Positions 35,600 through 48,696 of a DNA stretch of 64,000 bases are shown here, piece after piece. The translations under genes and the position numbers were made by a program. Numbering within the stretch: the first letter of the stretch is position 1; the number at the start of each line of letters is the position of its first letter. This stretch comes from Isoetes taiwanensis (lineage: Eukaryota; Streptophyta; Lycopodiopsida; Isoetales; Isoetaceae), in NCBI GenBank assembly GCA_021234155.1, contig JAJEKV010000027.1, positions 12,476,716 through 12,540,715 of the forward strand, written 5' to 3'. The notes beneath the pieces were generated by a model. It did no database searches and was not told the DNA's origin. It saw nothing but the letters and a program-made list of their open reading frames with translations.

Positions 35600-37250
35600 T
35601 TCCCTTTTTAAAGTCCTATGTACTTTTGTATTCTAACAGCAACATATTTTCTTGACTCAAAAGAAGAGAAAAGGTAATGAGCCTACTTCTATTTATGATG
35701 AAGATTATGAATAACAATATATGTAACAGCATCTGGATGCATCCTCCCCCAATCATGTCATCTAAAAGACTGTGAGCTTTATCTGCATTGCCTGCTTTAC
35801 AAAGACCATCTATCCTGCTACAAAGAACATCCATTAGACAGTTGTAAATGACATCATCTGGCATGCAGCCCCTTATTATCCTGCTTGGAAAGACCATCTA
35901 TCAGATATGTGACAACATCTAGTATGCAGCCCCTTATCTTCTCATGATATATCTTGAAAAACATGTAGGCCTCATGAACTTTCTGTTTGCTCCACATATA
36001 AGACATTTATAGGTGTTAACATTGGAAAGCAGCCTCTCATAATCATCTGTTCAAATAAAGAATGAGGCCCCTAATAAAGAATAGAATAGAATGATTGCTT
36101 TAGGAAGGCTATCACGAAAAATATTGTACGTACACAACTATCGACATCCTCTACCAAAAACTTAACTTCAATCTGGAAGGCAATTGTAGGTGATAACAAT
36201 TGGAAAGCCAGAATCATGTGTTCACAGAATGAATGAGACTTCTGTATCTGGTTACCTTATAAAGAATATGGAGAAAAATGTATGAAATAACAACTGGTAT
36301 GCAGCATCTTGCAATCATGTCATCCAAAAGAGTAGAAGTGAGCTTTATCCACTTTGCCTGCTTTACAGAGACCGTTTATGAGACAAGTGTATGTAGCAGC
36401 AACTTGTATGCAGTCTTTTGCAATCATGTCGTTTCGTATGTATGAGCTTTATCCACTTTGCCTGCTTTGCTAAAAGACAAGTGTGACTGATAATATTTTG
36501 AAAGACATCCCCCCATAATCATATCTTCAAACACAACGTAGGCTTCACTTGAATTTTTACCTTGCAGGGTTCAACTATAAAAAAGTTGTTTGTGATAACT
36601 TATGGAAAGCAACCTCCCAGATTCATCTATTCGAATAAAGAATGAGCCTCCTGTGTCTGGTTTGCCTTAACAAAGATTATGAAGAAGGATTGTGTATGTG
36701 ACAAACATCCGGTATGCAACCTCTAGCTGCAATGATGCCATGGGAAAGAGAGTGAGGTTTATCCACCTTGCTGGCTTTACAAGACCATTTAACAACAACC
36801 TTGTTAGTGAAAATGAGTGTGATCTTTACCCACCTTGCCTGCTACAATATGTAACAACATCCAGTATGTAATGTCATTGAAAAGAGTATGAACTCATCCA
36901 CTTTGCCTGCTTTACAAAGACAAGACAACTTTGTGTGACAACATCTGGTATGCATCAGCGTGCAATTACGTCATTAAAAACAGTGGCAGATTATCCACCT
37001 TGCCTGATTTACCATCTAGGAGACAACTGTATGTAAGAAAATCTGGTATGCAACATCTGTAATGCAGCCTCCTGTGACGACAACATTTAGAAGACATGTA
37101 TTCAAAGACAAAGTGGAGGAGACAATTGCATGAAAAGTGTCGTATGACAGGCCAGGGGTCCGTTATATTGTGTCAGTGCCTGCTTGTTACCATGTCTCTC
37201 ATGCAAGATATTATCAATATCTTCAAATTGGGAGACATTTTTCCTTGCCA
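35600..37250 (-). pseudogene. decayed pentatricopeptide repeat (PPR) gene
   Basis: On the minus strand many degenerate units of about 105 bases (35 residues) repeat. The clearest reads DVIYNCLMDVLCSRIDGLCKAGNADKAHSLLDDMI in two overlapping pieces (not continuous), the signature of P-type PPR repeats, which bind organelle RNA. Similar cores (GLCKAG-like, CAGGCAAAGTGGATAAAGCT at DNA level) recur about every 100-130 bases up to about 37.1 kb. Stops and indels interrupt almost every unit and no start is evident, so this is a pseudogene. I cannot say which PPR gene it came from. Confidence 0.75.
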
Positions 37251-38022
37251 TCGAAAGCAAATCTAGGTAAGGGCCCCGTAGACCTAAACCATAGATTACA
37301 ACATAAAATGTGGCGGATCGCTGTTCAATAGCTCATATAAGTTTGTATTTTCATCGTGCTATCGTACTAATTGCATAACAAAAGAATAAAATGACAGATG
37401 GGCTTATTGTGCCCAGCTTCATTCTCTTCTTTCGAGCGAGAATAATAAAAAATAAAAAAACATAAAAAAAAAAATCACCAAAGAGATCTGATGGTGTAAA
37501 GTAAGCCACAAGAGATTTTGATGACATGAAAATTACACGTGGATAGACTAGAATTTGAGGAAAGGTTGTAGGCCCGGTAGGGCTGGTGTGCTAAAAAAGA
37601 GGAAAGGTTGTAGGCCCAGTGCTAAAAAAAATCACCAAATGCATTTTCGGTTACATCTTAATAATTCTTGCCACAAGAGCTATACATGAATACGTGAAAT
37701 GGAAGTGCACAACCTAAGCCCAAAATTTTTAAGTTTTAATCAGTATGGCATTAGGAATATGTAAATCATAGGACTTCTGCTTTGTACGGCTTTCTTGTGT
37801 TTTCATAGCAGGTTGAAAATTAGTCTAGTATCTACAAATCTGTCACTGTGCCTATAAATAGGCACTTGAAATCGGTTAATGCCTCATCGTTTGATTAACT
37901 GCTATACCATTTCAACACCCCCTTTTCTCCCAGAAAAAACACTCCCTCATCTATATTCTATTTTGCTACAGATATGTTACAAATTGTTGCTTTAATACAT
38001 TACAATGTTGCCATGCACACTG
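37251..38022. other. intergenic / 3' flank
   Basis: No gene seen. It includes A-rich runs near 37445-37475 and a short repeated phrase, GAGGAAAGGTTGTAGGCCC, near 37557 and 37600. Confidence 0.5.
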
Positions 38023-40862
38023 TCAACTTGTGTCCATTGGCTGTTCTGTGCCGACAAAAGCATCTTGGCTCTTTTCTGGTACCAGTTCTTCCTCTTTCCT
38101 AGCCTGCTCATCTGCTTTACTAAAGTCACTGCCAACTTCAGGTCTGAGCTGGTTGTCACTAGACTTTTGTGGTTCTTGAACAGGCACCAACGCTTCAGGT
38201 GGTTCAGAAGCAGCTTCATTGACAATCTGAGAGTCAGATTTTTCATTCTCCTTTACTGCAACGCGTTCTTTCTCTGCTTCCTCAAACTTGGATGTTACCC
38301 AAGGTGCGGTATTTACAGCAGGTGAAGGGCTCACTGCTTCTACTGTCAATGACGATATCGCATCCCTTGAGGAGTACCATGAATTACCACACTTCAGACA
38401 TTCTAACTGCAAATAATGAAAGCAACAGGATAAACAAGGTGGAACGCTTGCATACATTGTCCAGGCAACCATTCATAAGTAGTTATATTATGTCCATTGA
38501 AACAATGATCAAGATCTCTTGTTCCTCAAAGCAAGCAAATTATGTTGATGAAACCCTGGAAAGAAATAATAAACACAGATGATAAAAGCACCTGATACCG
38601 ATCACCATGTGGTGCATGTATAATGTCTTTAACACCAACTTGTCGCTGTCCACATGTTGCACATTTTACATCGGCCATCTGCAACATGGGTTTTAAGCCA
38701 GTTGTCAATCTACATCAAAAAGACAGATAAACAAGGAAGACAGACCTGTACAGTAAGTGGTTCCTGGGGTTCCCGGGCAGCTTTTTCTGCAGTTGTAAAC
38801 CCATCCTGCGCAGAACAAACATACAATTATCACTGTTCAACATGATCCGTTTGCATGTGCCAATAATATTATCACCTTCAATTCAGCAGGGTTCATATTA
38901 ACGACCGTGGAAGGCTCCAGTTCTTTGCGTAGGAAACGCCTTCGTAAAACGTGAGAATTCTAGAAAATTTTGGTGCTGCTTTAGTATAAAACTTAATCTC
39001 TTGTCCAGATCAAATTACAAGATTTTAGGCAATCCCTAGATAATATAGATGTGACAAACCCACGCATTACCCTCAAATTAAAATCAAGTGAGCGCATCTT
39101 AAGGTTATACTTGTGCAGCTCATTGACTCCAATCATATCGTATGCTGCCTTTTCAACTGCAGATGCTGCCTGAATGGCTGCCTCTGGCCATGCTGCATCA
39201 TCAATCTACTCAAAAAAAAAATAGAAGAGGTTAACATGGAGAAGACATTTCCAAATCCATCGGCCTTAAGCACAAGTTCTAACAAACTTACCTTATCATC
39301 CTCTGATTCTTCCTGTTTCTTTGCATTCTTATCTATGCTACCATGTCCTTGCTTTATGTCTAAAATAATCTCCCGCCATTTATCCCTAGCTTTGTTACCG
39401 GTCGACATATCATGCGCCTTCAAGCCCTTCGATGTGTCATGCCCTTGCTTCATGTCTAAAACAATCTTCTCCAGCCATTTATCTCTGGCTTTGTTACCTG
39501 TCAACAAGTTCCGTGTCTTTAAAAGGTTATATACTTCAGACGTTTGAGCATCAGGACCAGCAAGAACAGGAGTTTGATCTGGCTTAGCTGAGGTTTCACC
39601 ATTGCCAATCATTTCATCTGCTGGAACCTCGTCCCTAGTAACATTCAGAGGTGGTATATTTTTTTTCCTCAAAAGCCTTTTAGGCTTCTCCATCTTTTCT
39701 ACCTTTTCTGCCTTTTCTGGTTCTGGATTTACTACCTCAGGTTCAACAGTCTCAAGATCTCCCAAGGCTTTCTGTGTCTTCTGAACTAACAAATCAATTT
39801 CTTTTTGTTTACTATCTTCATAATCTTTATCAGTCAGGTTCCAGAGCTTTTTTTCCACAGGATCATAGACCTTCCGCACAATAAACCCAGGATGTTTCGA
39901 TCGAGGGGGGGATTGCTTATGTGGTGGTATGAAGTGAACTACGCACTTGTGCATGACCGCTTCTGCAGGAACTTCATCTCTGTGGAAACTATAAAAAAGT
40001 TCCCGAGCGTCACTCGCTGACCAGCTTCCTCCATCCTTTTTCTCAGCTTCCTCAGGCCTATAGAACCACTGTCCTGTCACAGCAATAGAGCCATCTTTTG
40101 ATTGCTTTATTTCCTGCAGTTACTATGACGTTAAGACTTATAGAAAGTAATAAGAGAAATGTAGAACCTAGAAAGGGATGTAAACATGCAACCTTGATAA
40201 TTGCAACATATGGTTTCTGAGTCTTCTCCTCTGGTGTTACAAGGACGGAATCTTCCTGCACTCACGAATAGTTACTTAATTAATGAACAAAATGCTGAAA
40301 CATGGTATACCTTAATTCATACATCTCGGCAGTTTAAATTCCAGTACCATGTGGATAAAATGAAAAGGTCAAAAACAATAACACGCTAATTATAGTAATA
40401 ATCCAGACACAGATTGCCATTTTGTCTCTCCAAATTCTTCCGAAATTCTTGAAATCCTCAGCGTTTTAAATTGCTTGCTAACAAAAAAAATAATCATAGG
40501 TTTGTGAATAGATACATTACGAAGAAGACCTACATTTAAAGACGTAGGCATCTTTTATGCTTGATGTATAATCTTTCATTCATTGTTGACCAAATCACAC
40601 TGCCAAGAAAGAAAATGTTGATCACAAGAAAGAAGGGAGAGCAACTCACGAGACTGTAGCGGTTGCCATCATACTCAAAAGCAGAGTAAAAGCGCTTTTC
40701 GGATTTTCCACGACCTGCTTTTCTTATGACATCCCCAATTGGTTTGATTTCCGCAGCTTGCTCATCATCCGCAGAGCCTTCCTTCCCATCCGCCGAACTT
40801 TCTCCAACATCCTTAGCATCTTCTTGGTCCAGGTCGATTAAATTCAATTTGCGCTTACCCAT
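38023..40862 (-). CDS. AIPP3: BAH and TFIIS-central domain chromatin protein, AIPP3/BDT1-like
   Basis: Eight exons, all phase-consistent: 40862-40650, 40255-40193, 40113-39292, 39205-39071, 38959-38876, 38805-38746, 38678-38592 and 38406-38023. They give 615 residues, close to the Arabidopsis protein's length as I recall it. The start is MGKRKLNLIDLD. A BAH domain spans about residues 60-195 (TGQWFYRPEEAEKK, then FYSFHRDEVPAE and FIVRKVYDPVEKKLW). A TFIIS central-like helical domain lies at about 367-460 (LRRRFLRKELEPSTVV). A zinc ribbon uses C465, C468, C491 and C494. In Arabidopsis AIPP3 the BAH domain reads H3K27me3 and works with PHD proteins and CPL2 to repress genes. W108 and Y110 are in the right place to be cage residues, which is inference. 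An unusual feature is a tandem repeat of about 32 residues beginning TGNKARDKW at residues 297 and 329. The gene looks intact. Confidence 0.93.
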
Positions 40863-42500
40863 CTTGTCCAACTCCAGCAAAATCAACTCCGGCAAAAGCT
40901 GTTGATCAAACAGTGCAAAATTGGATAGAAAAATGTAAAAACGAAGACGGGCTGTGGAGTTCCGTTGTTCCGGAGAAGCATGAATGGGTTCATTTTTTTC
41001 CTTGCACGGTAGTACGACTGAGCGTGACACGTGGCAGACACGTCTGCAAACAAAAAAGCTACAATAGTTCCTTTGGTGGCTTTGTGTCATGGTCTTGAAA
41101 TCCAGGCAAATCTTTTTTTTCCGTATACACGAACACATCCAGGTCTAATTTTTTTTTTTTTTGAGTTTTGTGGGTTTTTTTTTTTGGGTGTTCACGACGC
41201 GCGGCAGCATGGAGGCACTGGTGACATCCTGGAATTTAGAGAATTTAGACAGTGGTATCGTTCCTGCAACATGGAAAGAGGGAATAAACTACTCAGTAGG
41301 GTTAAAATCCTAGAATGTTGGGTTCAAATGCTGGAATTCTTGGCTGAAAGAAGAAAGTGGAGTCACATTTTTGAAAAGAAAAAATGACACCTGGCGGGTT
41401 GTCGGTGGTATTATTTTCGATTTTCTGTTGTCGAATCTTCTATGTGGCCATCTTCCCGCACGAAATGTTGAACACAACAATAATCAGATGGATGGCATCC
41501 ATACCTTCATAGGGCGATCTAACCTCTATTCTCTAGCTTACCTATATCTCTTTTTGGATTCATTCTCGAGCTTACCTATATTTTTTTTTGGATATTACCG
41601 GGACTGAGCACAATCCTTCTCATCCACGTGGTTCAGCCACGTGCATGGACTCGGGTGTGTTTCACTAATATATATCAGAGCCAAAAGCTATATACTTGCA
41701 TGCTTAGTGGAGCTCTTCATGGAGTTGCCTGACCCTAGTATCATTTAAGTTGTTATTAGTCAAGTTAACATAATTGGTTGGAATGGAGAAGTAGACCAAA
41801 CATTGCAATCCTTTAACGGATTTTCAGCTAAAATTTTCATCAAAAAATTTTGCATGACGTTTACTAGAATCCATCTTTGGCAAAAATAGGCAAAATAGAC
41901 TAAAACACACTCTCAGAATATAGAAGAGGGTGGCATAGAGATTCACCTATGATTAGACTACATAGTTAATCAACCAATGAGACCATTATTCTAACGGCCT
42001 TCCACCTATCTAAAGGAGATATAGGACATCGCATCAATGCATAAGGGCAGCCATTCACCATCCCCAAGAATGACATTGATATGTTTGTTATGGTGAATGT
42101 TACACCAAATGGAGAGGAAGAACCAGCGAATGGCAAGAGAAATTATCAATCAAAAAGGGGCCTGCTTTTTGTTCAAATGGCATGTGTACATGGCTAAGGA
42201 AATGCCCCAAATATTTAAAAACTAGTGCAAAAAATTCCCATGAAGATATGTTAGATATTTGGGAATTTGTTGAGGTAAGGTTAATAATTACAAGGCATTT
42301 CCATGCATCGAGCATACAATATTAAATAGATTAAAAAATACACACTTCCCAATCTGGAGTTTCGTATCAGCATGCAGTAAGGTTGGTTTAGGGTTCTCGA
42401 TCAAGCACAGCCTCAGCCTCGACTCAATCAAGCAGGCTAGGTAACTTCCCAAGTTAATCTTAGAAGATCGGGAGTAGCGACTATTTTCCTATGCAATAAC
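40863..42500. other. upstream flank of the BAH gene and intergenic DNA
   Basis: It contains the 5' region of the AIPP3-like gene, poly(T) runs near 41107 and 41150, and no further gene that I can support. Confidence 0.5.
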
Positions 42501-42793
42501 AAGAATGAAGAAGATGAAAGGAAGGAAGGAGGAAGGAAGGAAGTATATTTTAACATCCACGGAGACCAATTGGCCTATGAGACGGTTTTACAATATAGAG
42601 GAAAGTTTCCAAACACAAAATAAAACCACAGAAACCCTGTACAATGTGTCTCTACCACTGGGATGAAAAAACCCCCCATGTGGGAGGAAAAACCCTTGTA
42701 GTAGGCGTTGAGAGGCCCTATTTGGGCGCTCAAATTCCCTGTGCTGTGAGGGACTCCCTGAAGGGGAAGACTACATATCAGTATACAATACGC
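42500..42793 (-). repeat. retroposon 3' tail-like sequence
   Basis: A GAAGG-repeat run (42510-42542) is followed by a block shared in inverted orientation with about 24350-24373. It continues to 42793, where LINE sequence starts. It looks like the 3' end of a minus-strand retroposon joined to the 5' half of a LINE. Confidence 0.5.
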
Positions 42794-43830
42794 TGCAACA
42801 CTGCATTCTCCCTAATGCCATCAGAAGGCTGCGCCCGAATCTTCTCCAACTCCTGATAGAGACCATGCAACTCCTGTCGCTCCTGCTCACACGTTGCCTA
42901 CCAAAGACCTTGGCAAAACGCTTCACCCTAGCCAATGCAGTCACCATACCAGACATACCTTTCAGAGATGAAAAGGTATCAAGCCACAACTCCTGGCACT
43001 GGGCCGAGAAATCCGCATCAGCCAGAAGCCGGGTGTTCAAACGGAACACCGTCCTAGAGGGCCGAGAGGCAACCGCACCCTGACTGGACAAAACCTGAGG
43101 GTAATGATCAGAAATGGAGGTAGACAGAATGTTACTCCGGCACAAAGAGGGCACACCATCCAGTGCGCATGGGGAAGCGTAGCACCGGTCATGCCTAGCA
43201 TACGCCCGGCCCGCGCCAATCTGCCTATTACAATAGGTGAAAGATAAGTCCCCAGGAACCTCAACCAAGGCCAAATCCTGCAACAAACGAGACCATTGGT
43301 TCCTCTCAAACCCATGCACAACTGGGATCCAGAACCAGAGTGATCCTCTACTCGCTCTACCATATTGAAGTCCCCTAACATCAACCAAGCAACCTGCAAC
43401 CCACCAAGGGCTCGCAGCTTATTCCGGACTGTGGCCCATAAAGCACCCCGCTGAGAAGGCTGATTAGGGGCATAAACATTAACAATCCCCCGCTCCTGCC
43501 CTCCCTCCAACCACTTAATTATTTCCCACCGACCAAACCTGTCTGCTGTAGAGTACGTGACCTGCACATCCATCCTCCAAGCAATAAGAGTACCCCCACT
43601 AGTCCGCCCAGAAGAAGAAGCAATAGAGCCAAACTGCCTACCAACCATATTCATGAGCCTGGACATATCACCCCTGTGACACTTATGCTCCTGAATGCAA
43701 ACAATATCAGGATGCAACTGCCGAAGTGCCAAAGAAATACGGGCCCTCTTACTACTAGAGGACCGCACCCCCCGCACATTCTAGCTGAGGATCGACCTAT
43801 TCATCCCGGAGGAGAAGTGTCCAGCCCCAC
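42794..43830 (-). pseudogene. LINE ORF2 endonuclease domain, truncated
   Basis: Minus-strand LINE ORF2 start with an apurinic-type endonuclease: PDIVCIQEHK carries the catalytic Glu, then VNVYAPNQPS, then LMLGDFNMVERVED. A TAG at 43783-43781 replaces the Trp normally found in the opening SWNVRG motif. The frame shifts near 43340 and continues with the C-terminal endonuclease part. The copy ends abruptly at about 42794 before the reverse transcriptase. LINEs usually lose their 5' end, so this points to a rearrangement. Confidence 0.85.
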
Positions 43831-43899
43831 ATGCCTACCCACCGTGCCATCAGCCCACTCCCACGTAATCATCATCTAGAGCCGAGGATTAATCACAAA

Positions 43900-45640
43900 G
43901 AATGTGACCCACACTACCGCTCTATTTGACATTCCACTTCCAACACGTGTTGGAAGTCCCCTGTGCACCTCCATAGAGTCATGGGCCACACTAGTCTCTA
44001 CCTCCAACCGGCTGCTCCAGCCACCTCATGCTCAAAGACATACCGCCATCGAACATCCCCAGCCAGGATCAGCAGCCTCCCACAGCCACTGTCCTCGGAC
44101 CTAGCCACAACCAAATCATCTGAGCCCTCCCCTGAGCCACCACGTCCCCTAGCCCCGCCATCCAATGGGTGGCCAACAGCAAGCCTGCCCCGGCCTCGTC
44201 CCACACCACCTCTCCCAACCACATCACCTCGTCCAACTCCACTCACTGCACCACGGAGTCCTTCGCCTGTTGCCTCAGGAAAAGAGGAATCTCGGGCCCC
44301 TGCATAAGCACCTGCAACCCCTACCACATCACACGCACCAGCAGGATCATCAACAGAGTCAGGTGGTAGCACAATAGATGGAAACATCCGCCGGATCTCA
44401 GAGCCATTCAAAAGCTTCAATCGGAAGAGAAAATGCCAGGGGCCACTACGCACTGGAAGAGAAGTGGGCACAGACTGCAAAACAGGCAGAGCAATGCAGA
44501 TCTTGGGGACCTGCACAATAGAATGAGCCAAATATACACCCAGTCCATTAGCCATAGAAACCAAAAAATCAGGCACCATTAGATCAAGAGGAAGATCCTG
44601 AATCTGGAACCAACACGGGATTTTAACCGCTGTCAAAGAACTGGTGGACATTGCCGGAGTATAATACTGATACAGCACATATGATTCACCCAAAGTATCC
44701 ACCCCCTGACTAACCAATTGCCGCACGGACGACTCAGCCTCAACATGATTATGAAGAAATTATTTGGTAGGAATTTCAGAGACTGATACCTGGGCAAACC
44801 AATCTGTCTCAGATGTCCGGCAAGCCAAGAGCTAAACCTCCTCGTGTCCAATATGTACCCCGTGAAACAGCCCAATACTGCAAATGAAACTAGATTCTCA
44901 ATGGTCTGAACATGCCTGGTATGATCAATATCTATCCATGGAGTCTCTGGAAGAGCTGCCTGCAGGTCAACAGAGTGATGATCCTCCACAAATTTCAGAG
45001 CCTCATGAACACGGGCAGTCCTACACTCCGGAGCCTTGCGCTTGATCCAATCTGAAAACCCCGGCCGAGTGATGCGAGCAATAGTGTCATTGCTCCGCCA
45101 GGCCGGGCGCACAGGAGTTGGGGCTACCGCCCTGGCATCCTGAGAGGTATCCAGGGGCACCCCAGGAGGCACATCGGCTACATGCACCCTAGAAGAGGGC
45201 GCATCACCAGCAAGTGATCCCTTCCCAAGCACAGGGGAAGAGGGCATCACAGATCCAGTCTCCAAAGGGGGCATGCTTGATGGAATCAAGACCGGAGTCT
45301 CCAAAACACAATCTACTGGGGTCTCAAAATTATATTGAGAGGAAGAGCAATCCACATACCTCTCAACCGAAGGGGATTCCAAGAGCTCCCTCATCTCTGC
45401 CACCAATTGCATGCCACTTCCTACATCCCGCTCCTCTTCATGCATGCCGAGACCCGCGCCCTTCCCCTTTACTGAAGGATTCTTTCTCCTTGCCATCTCC
45501 CTTGGCTTCAGCCCCAAGCCATGAGGCTCAATCGATCCCTCATCGGCCTGTCTGGCAGGAGCCATGGCACCCGAACCAGTCCGGAAATCAGCTGTTTGCG
45601 GTAAGAAGCCACATGCAAAACAGCTGATGCTATACACTTC
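43900..45640 (-). pseudogene. LINE ORF1 (RNA-binding protein), frameshifted
   Basis: Two overlapping frames (45637-44633 and 44726-43998) cover one ORF1. The first part, with MARRKNPSVKGKGAG near its start, is Ser, Pro and Glu-rich. It then reaches a conserved block: WIDIDHTRHVQTIENLVSF, then RRFSSWLAGHLRQIGLP. The second frame continues (AVKIPCWFQIQDLPLDLM, then GVYLAHSIVQVPK), resembling the DUF4283-like region of plant LINE ORF1, and ends in a Gly and Arg-rich tail. In intact LINEs ORF1 coats the element RNA. A frameshift near 44740 disables it. Confidence 0.72.
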
Positions 45641-46070
45641 CGGAAAGAGCTCGGAGCAAGCTATCCAACGAGCCTAGGCACGCCAAAATCTGACACCAGA
45701 TAAGAGAGATATCGCCGATCAAAGTTTTGCCGTCAGAACCCCGACCGCCAAGCTTTCCTCAGCGCCCATAACCCAAAACTCGTAAGACTGGAACTGAGTT
45801 TCTTCCATTGGAGGACTATCTAGTATCCTTTCTCTAACTTCACACATCCACCATGCAATCCTGCAGCCGACAATCAATAGCTTCGTTCCTTTGTTTCTCA
45901 TTCTTAACGTTCCAAACGAAGCACTCAAAAAGCTAAATCATTTTTTCTACTATCTTAGCAAGAGCATGTAACATGTGAATGTTTCCAAAGGAATAGGCAA
46001 AATTGGGATCAGATCTTTATCCTTCATGTATCTATCAGGTGCTAAACTCTGGTTACATTTTAGAGTACTC
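45641..46070. other. LINE 5' flank, no gene
   Basis: The LINE 5' end is probably somewhere around 45660, but I cannot fix it. There is no other feature. Confidence 0.4.
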
Positions 46071-46074
46071 TTCG

Positions 46075-46580
46075 AGCCACACACATTCCCCACATAGTCC
46101 CCACACATTCCTTACATATTCCATACAAATACAACACATCAAACCATTGAAATGGCCATTAATAAACTAGACTATTGAATTAAACCCCCCAAACCCCCCA
46201 ATTATTTTAGTTGATATTCGTACAGGGTGTTCAACAAAAGGCTCGGACTGTAGGATGTAGATTTCGGCCGATTTTGGCCATCGTTAGGCACGACTCATTT
46301 TTTATCAAGTTTTAACTGACTGTCAGTTAGGAATACATAATTATTGTAAAGGTTGTGAAGCGCATTATACACATATACTGGCGTATGTATTGGAGCTCCT
46401 CGCCTCCGTTGGATGCCCTATACGAATATCAGCAAAAACCATTGGGGGGTTTGGGGGGTTTAATTCAATGATTTAGTTTGTTAATGTCCATTTCAATGGT
46501 TTGATGTGTTGTACTTGTACGGAATGTGTGGAGAATGTGTGTGGGGAATGAGTGTGGGGAGTGTGTGGAGAATGTGCTTG
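46075..46580. repeat. inverted-repeat element with arms of about 130 bp
   Basis: The left arm, about 46079-46203, contains CACACATTCCCCACA and AACACATCAAACCATTGAAA. The right arm, about 46438-46570, is its reverse complement. About 235 bp lie between, with no ORF. Long arms without transposase fit a non-autonomous MULE-like or foldback element. Ends and target duplication are uncertain. Confidence 0.75.
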
Positions 46581-47097
46581 CAAGATGCCTTCACAATTTG
46601 GCTGCCTCCTCCTCGCTGAGTTACAAAGCATCATTGTGCCTGTAGTCATTCTGCCAAGGAATTTACATTGACATTAGTAATTTGAGCCTTGAAGATGCAA
46701 AATAAGGACAAAAGAAAAAAATTGAGAATAATAAAGGTGGACTTAAGAAATGGACATTCCTTCATTACAATAAAAAATCTTCGGATGTCTATTTTCGGCT
46801 TTAGGTTTGTTGAAGGGAACCTATCTGGTTACTTTTTCCGCAAAACAACACAGATTTGCATGCAATTTTGATGGGTTTATATGGATTTCAGAGTGGAATT
46901 ACAGTTACATGCCCTGCCAATAGATTATGCAAGGGCTTGGAGTTTCATATGCTCAGCATATAGTAAGGGAATGCCTTGCTCAAATAAGCCACAAACTTGC
47001 AAAAACCAATTGAATGCATCAAAGACAGACCTGTGAAAACCATACAAACAATATAGGCATGGATTGAAAGGCTCGGAACCATACAAAGGATTAGCAT
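46581..47097. other. short flank between repeats
   Basis: No gene seen. The last five bases before the LTR are AGCAT; the matching right-hand duplication would lie beyond the window. Confidence 0.4.
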
Positions 47098-48682
47098 TGT
47101 GACGTCCCCTACTCGTATACGGTGCACTCACCGTATACAAACAGGAGTTCATCCCCCATACCAGCTCCATACTGATACAGGGCCCTCCACATATCACTGC
47201 ACCCGTAATGAGTCCCAGTGGGAAGAGTGAAGGGGTCATTTTACCCTGTCTCTTTCAGGGCCTACCTAGCTGCGGAAGCGTAAACATACATGTCAGTATA
47301 CAACATAAGCACATAGCCACCTCGAGGGGTGGCGCACCAACATCTGCATAGACAATGATCAGCATCATACATAGGGGGTCCTACCCAAGGCTCAGACTCG
47401 AAGGGAGGACTGACGGCTTGGGTCTCCAGAGTTCATTGCAGACAGAATTCATGGCAATGGATTTGGCTGGCATGAGATCATGGCATAGGGTTGTCCGCTC
47501 CATCCGCCCCTCCTGTGCACACTTTGCAGAGTAGGCTGGAAAGTGTCGGGACCTAACTGTAGCCCGCCGGATGCATAGCCAAAGGGGGCTATTCCTGGGT
47601 TTCATCTCCCCAGTTCCGATGGGGCAGGTAGGGATCACTCCCTCCAGAGATCTACATGCTGACTCAAGGTGACTAGAGGGCCACTGCCCGTATTCGACTG
47701 AACCCACTGGAAAGTGAACACCACTTCACGGGTGTCGAGTCCATGCCTTACCCGCACTCAGTGGTAAGCCATTAGACCTAGTCACAATGATCCCCGGTAG
47801 GCCTTACACACCAGAGGGATCGTTCAAGAGTCAGAACACGAACCTCCTTCTTAGCCAGTCTGGCCCCTTCACCCACAACCAGGTGTGGTTCTTGTATACA
47901 GGCCGAATCTACAGTGTGCTAGAGAGGCTAATCTAGGAGCATCTACTACCAAGCTTTAGGTCTCTACCCCCCTCCCCCCTTCCCAATACAAGGAGTTCAT
48001 AGAGATACATCATCCATATACATCACAGAAGAACTAAAGAACTATATCTAACCTATATCATAGAGTTAGGTTCTTTAGTTAGAGTCTGGTATCTAAGGAT
48101 CTAGATGGCTGCTATGGGCAATTTAATAGGCTAACCCTACTGATTCTATGACTAAAAGACGGTTTAGGCTATTAAATTGACTAAATACCTGATCCTTGAG
48201 TTGCTCCTCCTGACCTGAGTTCGACCATCCTGCTGAGCTGCTCGAATCAAGGGAAACTAATGGTGCAATTCGCTCAGACAGAGCCTGAGAGGCGGTTTTG
48301 GCTCTTGAAGCAGCCAAAACAGAGCTCTAAAATCCTAGGAACGAACATGGCCAAATTAGGGTTTCTCCTACCTAAATAGACAAGGGGGTTAGGCTAGGGT
48401 TTCCAATTATCCCTTTAGGCATGTGGGATAATTGGGAATGGGCCCACTTGCCTTTAATGGCTAGGTGGCAAAATGTGCCCACATGGAAAGGTGTGCACCT
48501 TAATAAATGTGCACATTGGTAAATGTGCACATTAATAATAAATGCACATACCTAGTAATTTGCCCCCTAGGGGCTACCCATCTGGCTACACGTCGGCGTA
48601 CACGTCAGTCGGAGTGGCGTGTATGCGTGACGAGGCAGTACAGTATACATCCTGGGACCGTATATTGTGCTGGAACGTCACA
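47098..48682 (-). repeat. 3' LTR of the second Ty3/gypsy element
   Basis: About 1,585 bp with the same termini as the first family, TGTGACG and CGTCACA, but a different interior. The element runs on the minus strand and its 5' LTR lies beyond 64000. Confidence 0.88.
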
Positions 48683-48696
48683 TTCTCCCCACCTTG
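48683..48696 (-). promoter_or_regulatory. polypurine tract of the second element
   Basis: On the minus strand CAAGGTGGGGAGAA ends exactly at the 3' LTR start. Confidence 0.8.

Noticed and set aside
36000-37100. Tandem satellite array
   Set aside because: Spacing and the minus-strand translation fit PPR repeats better than a satellite.
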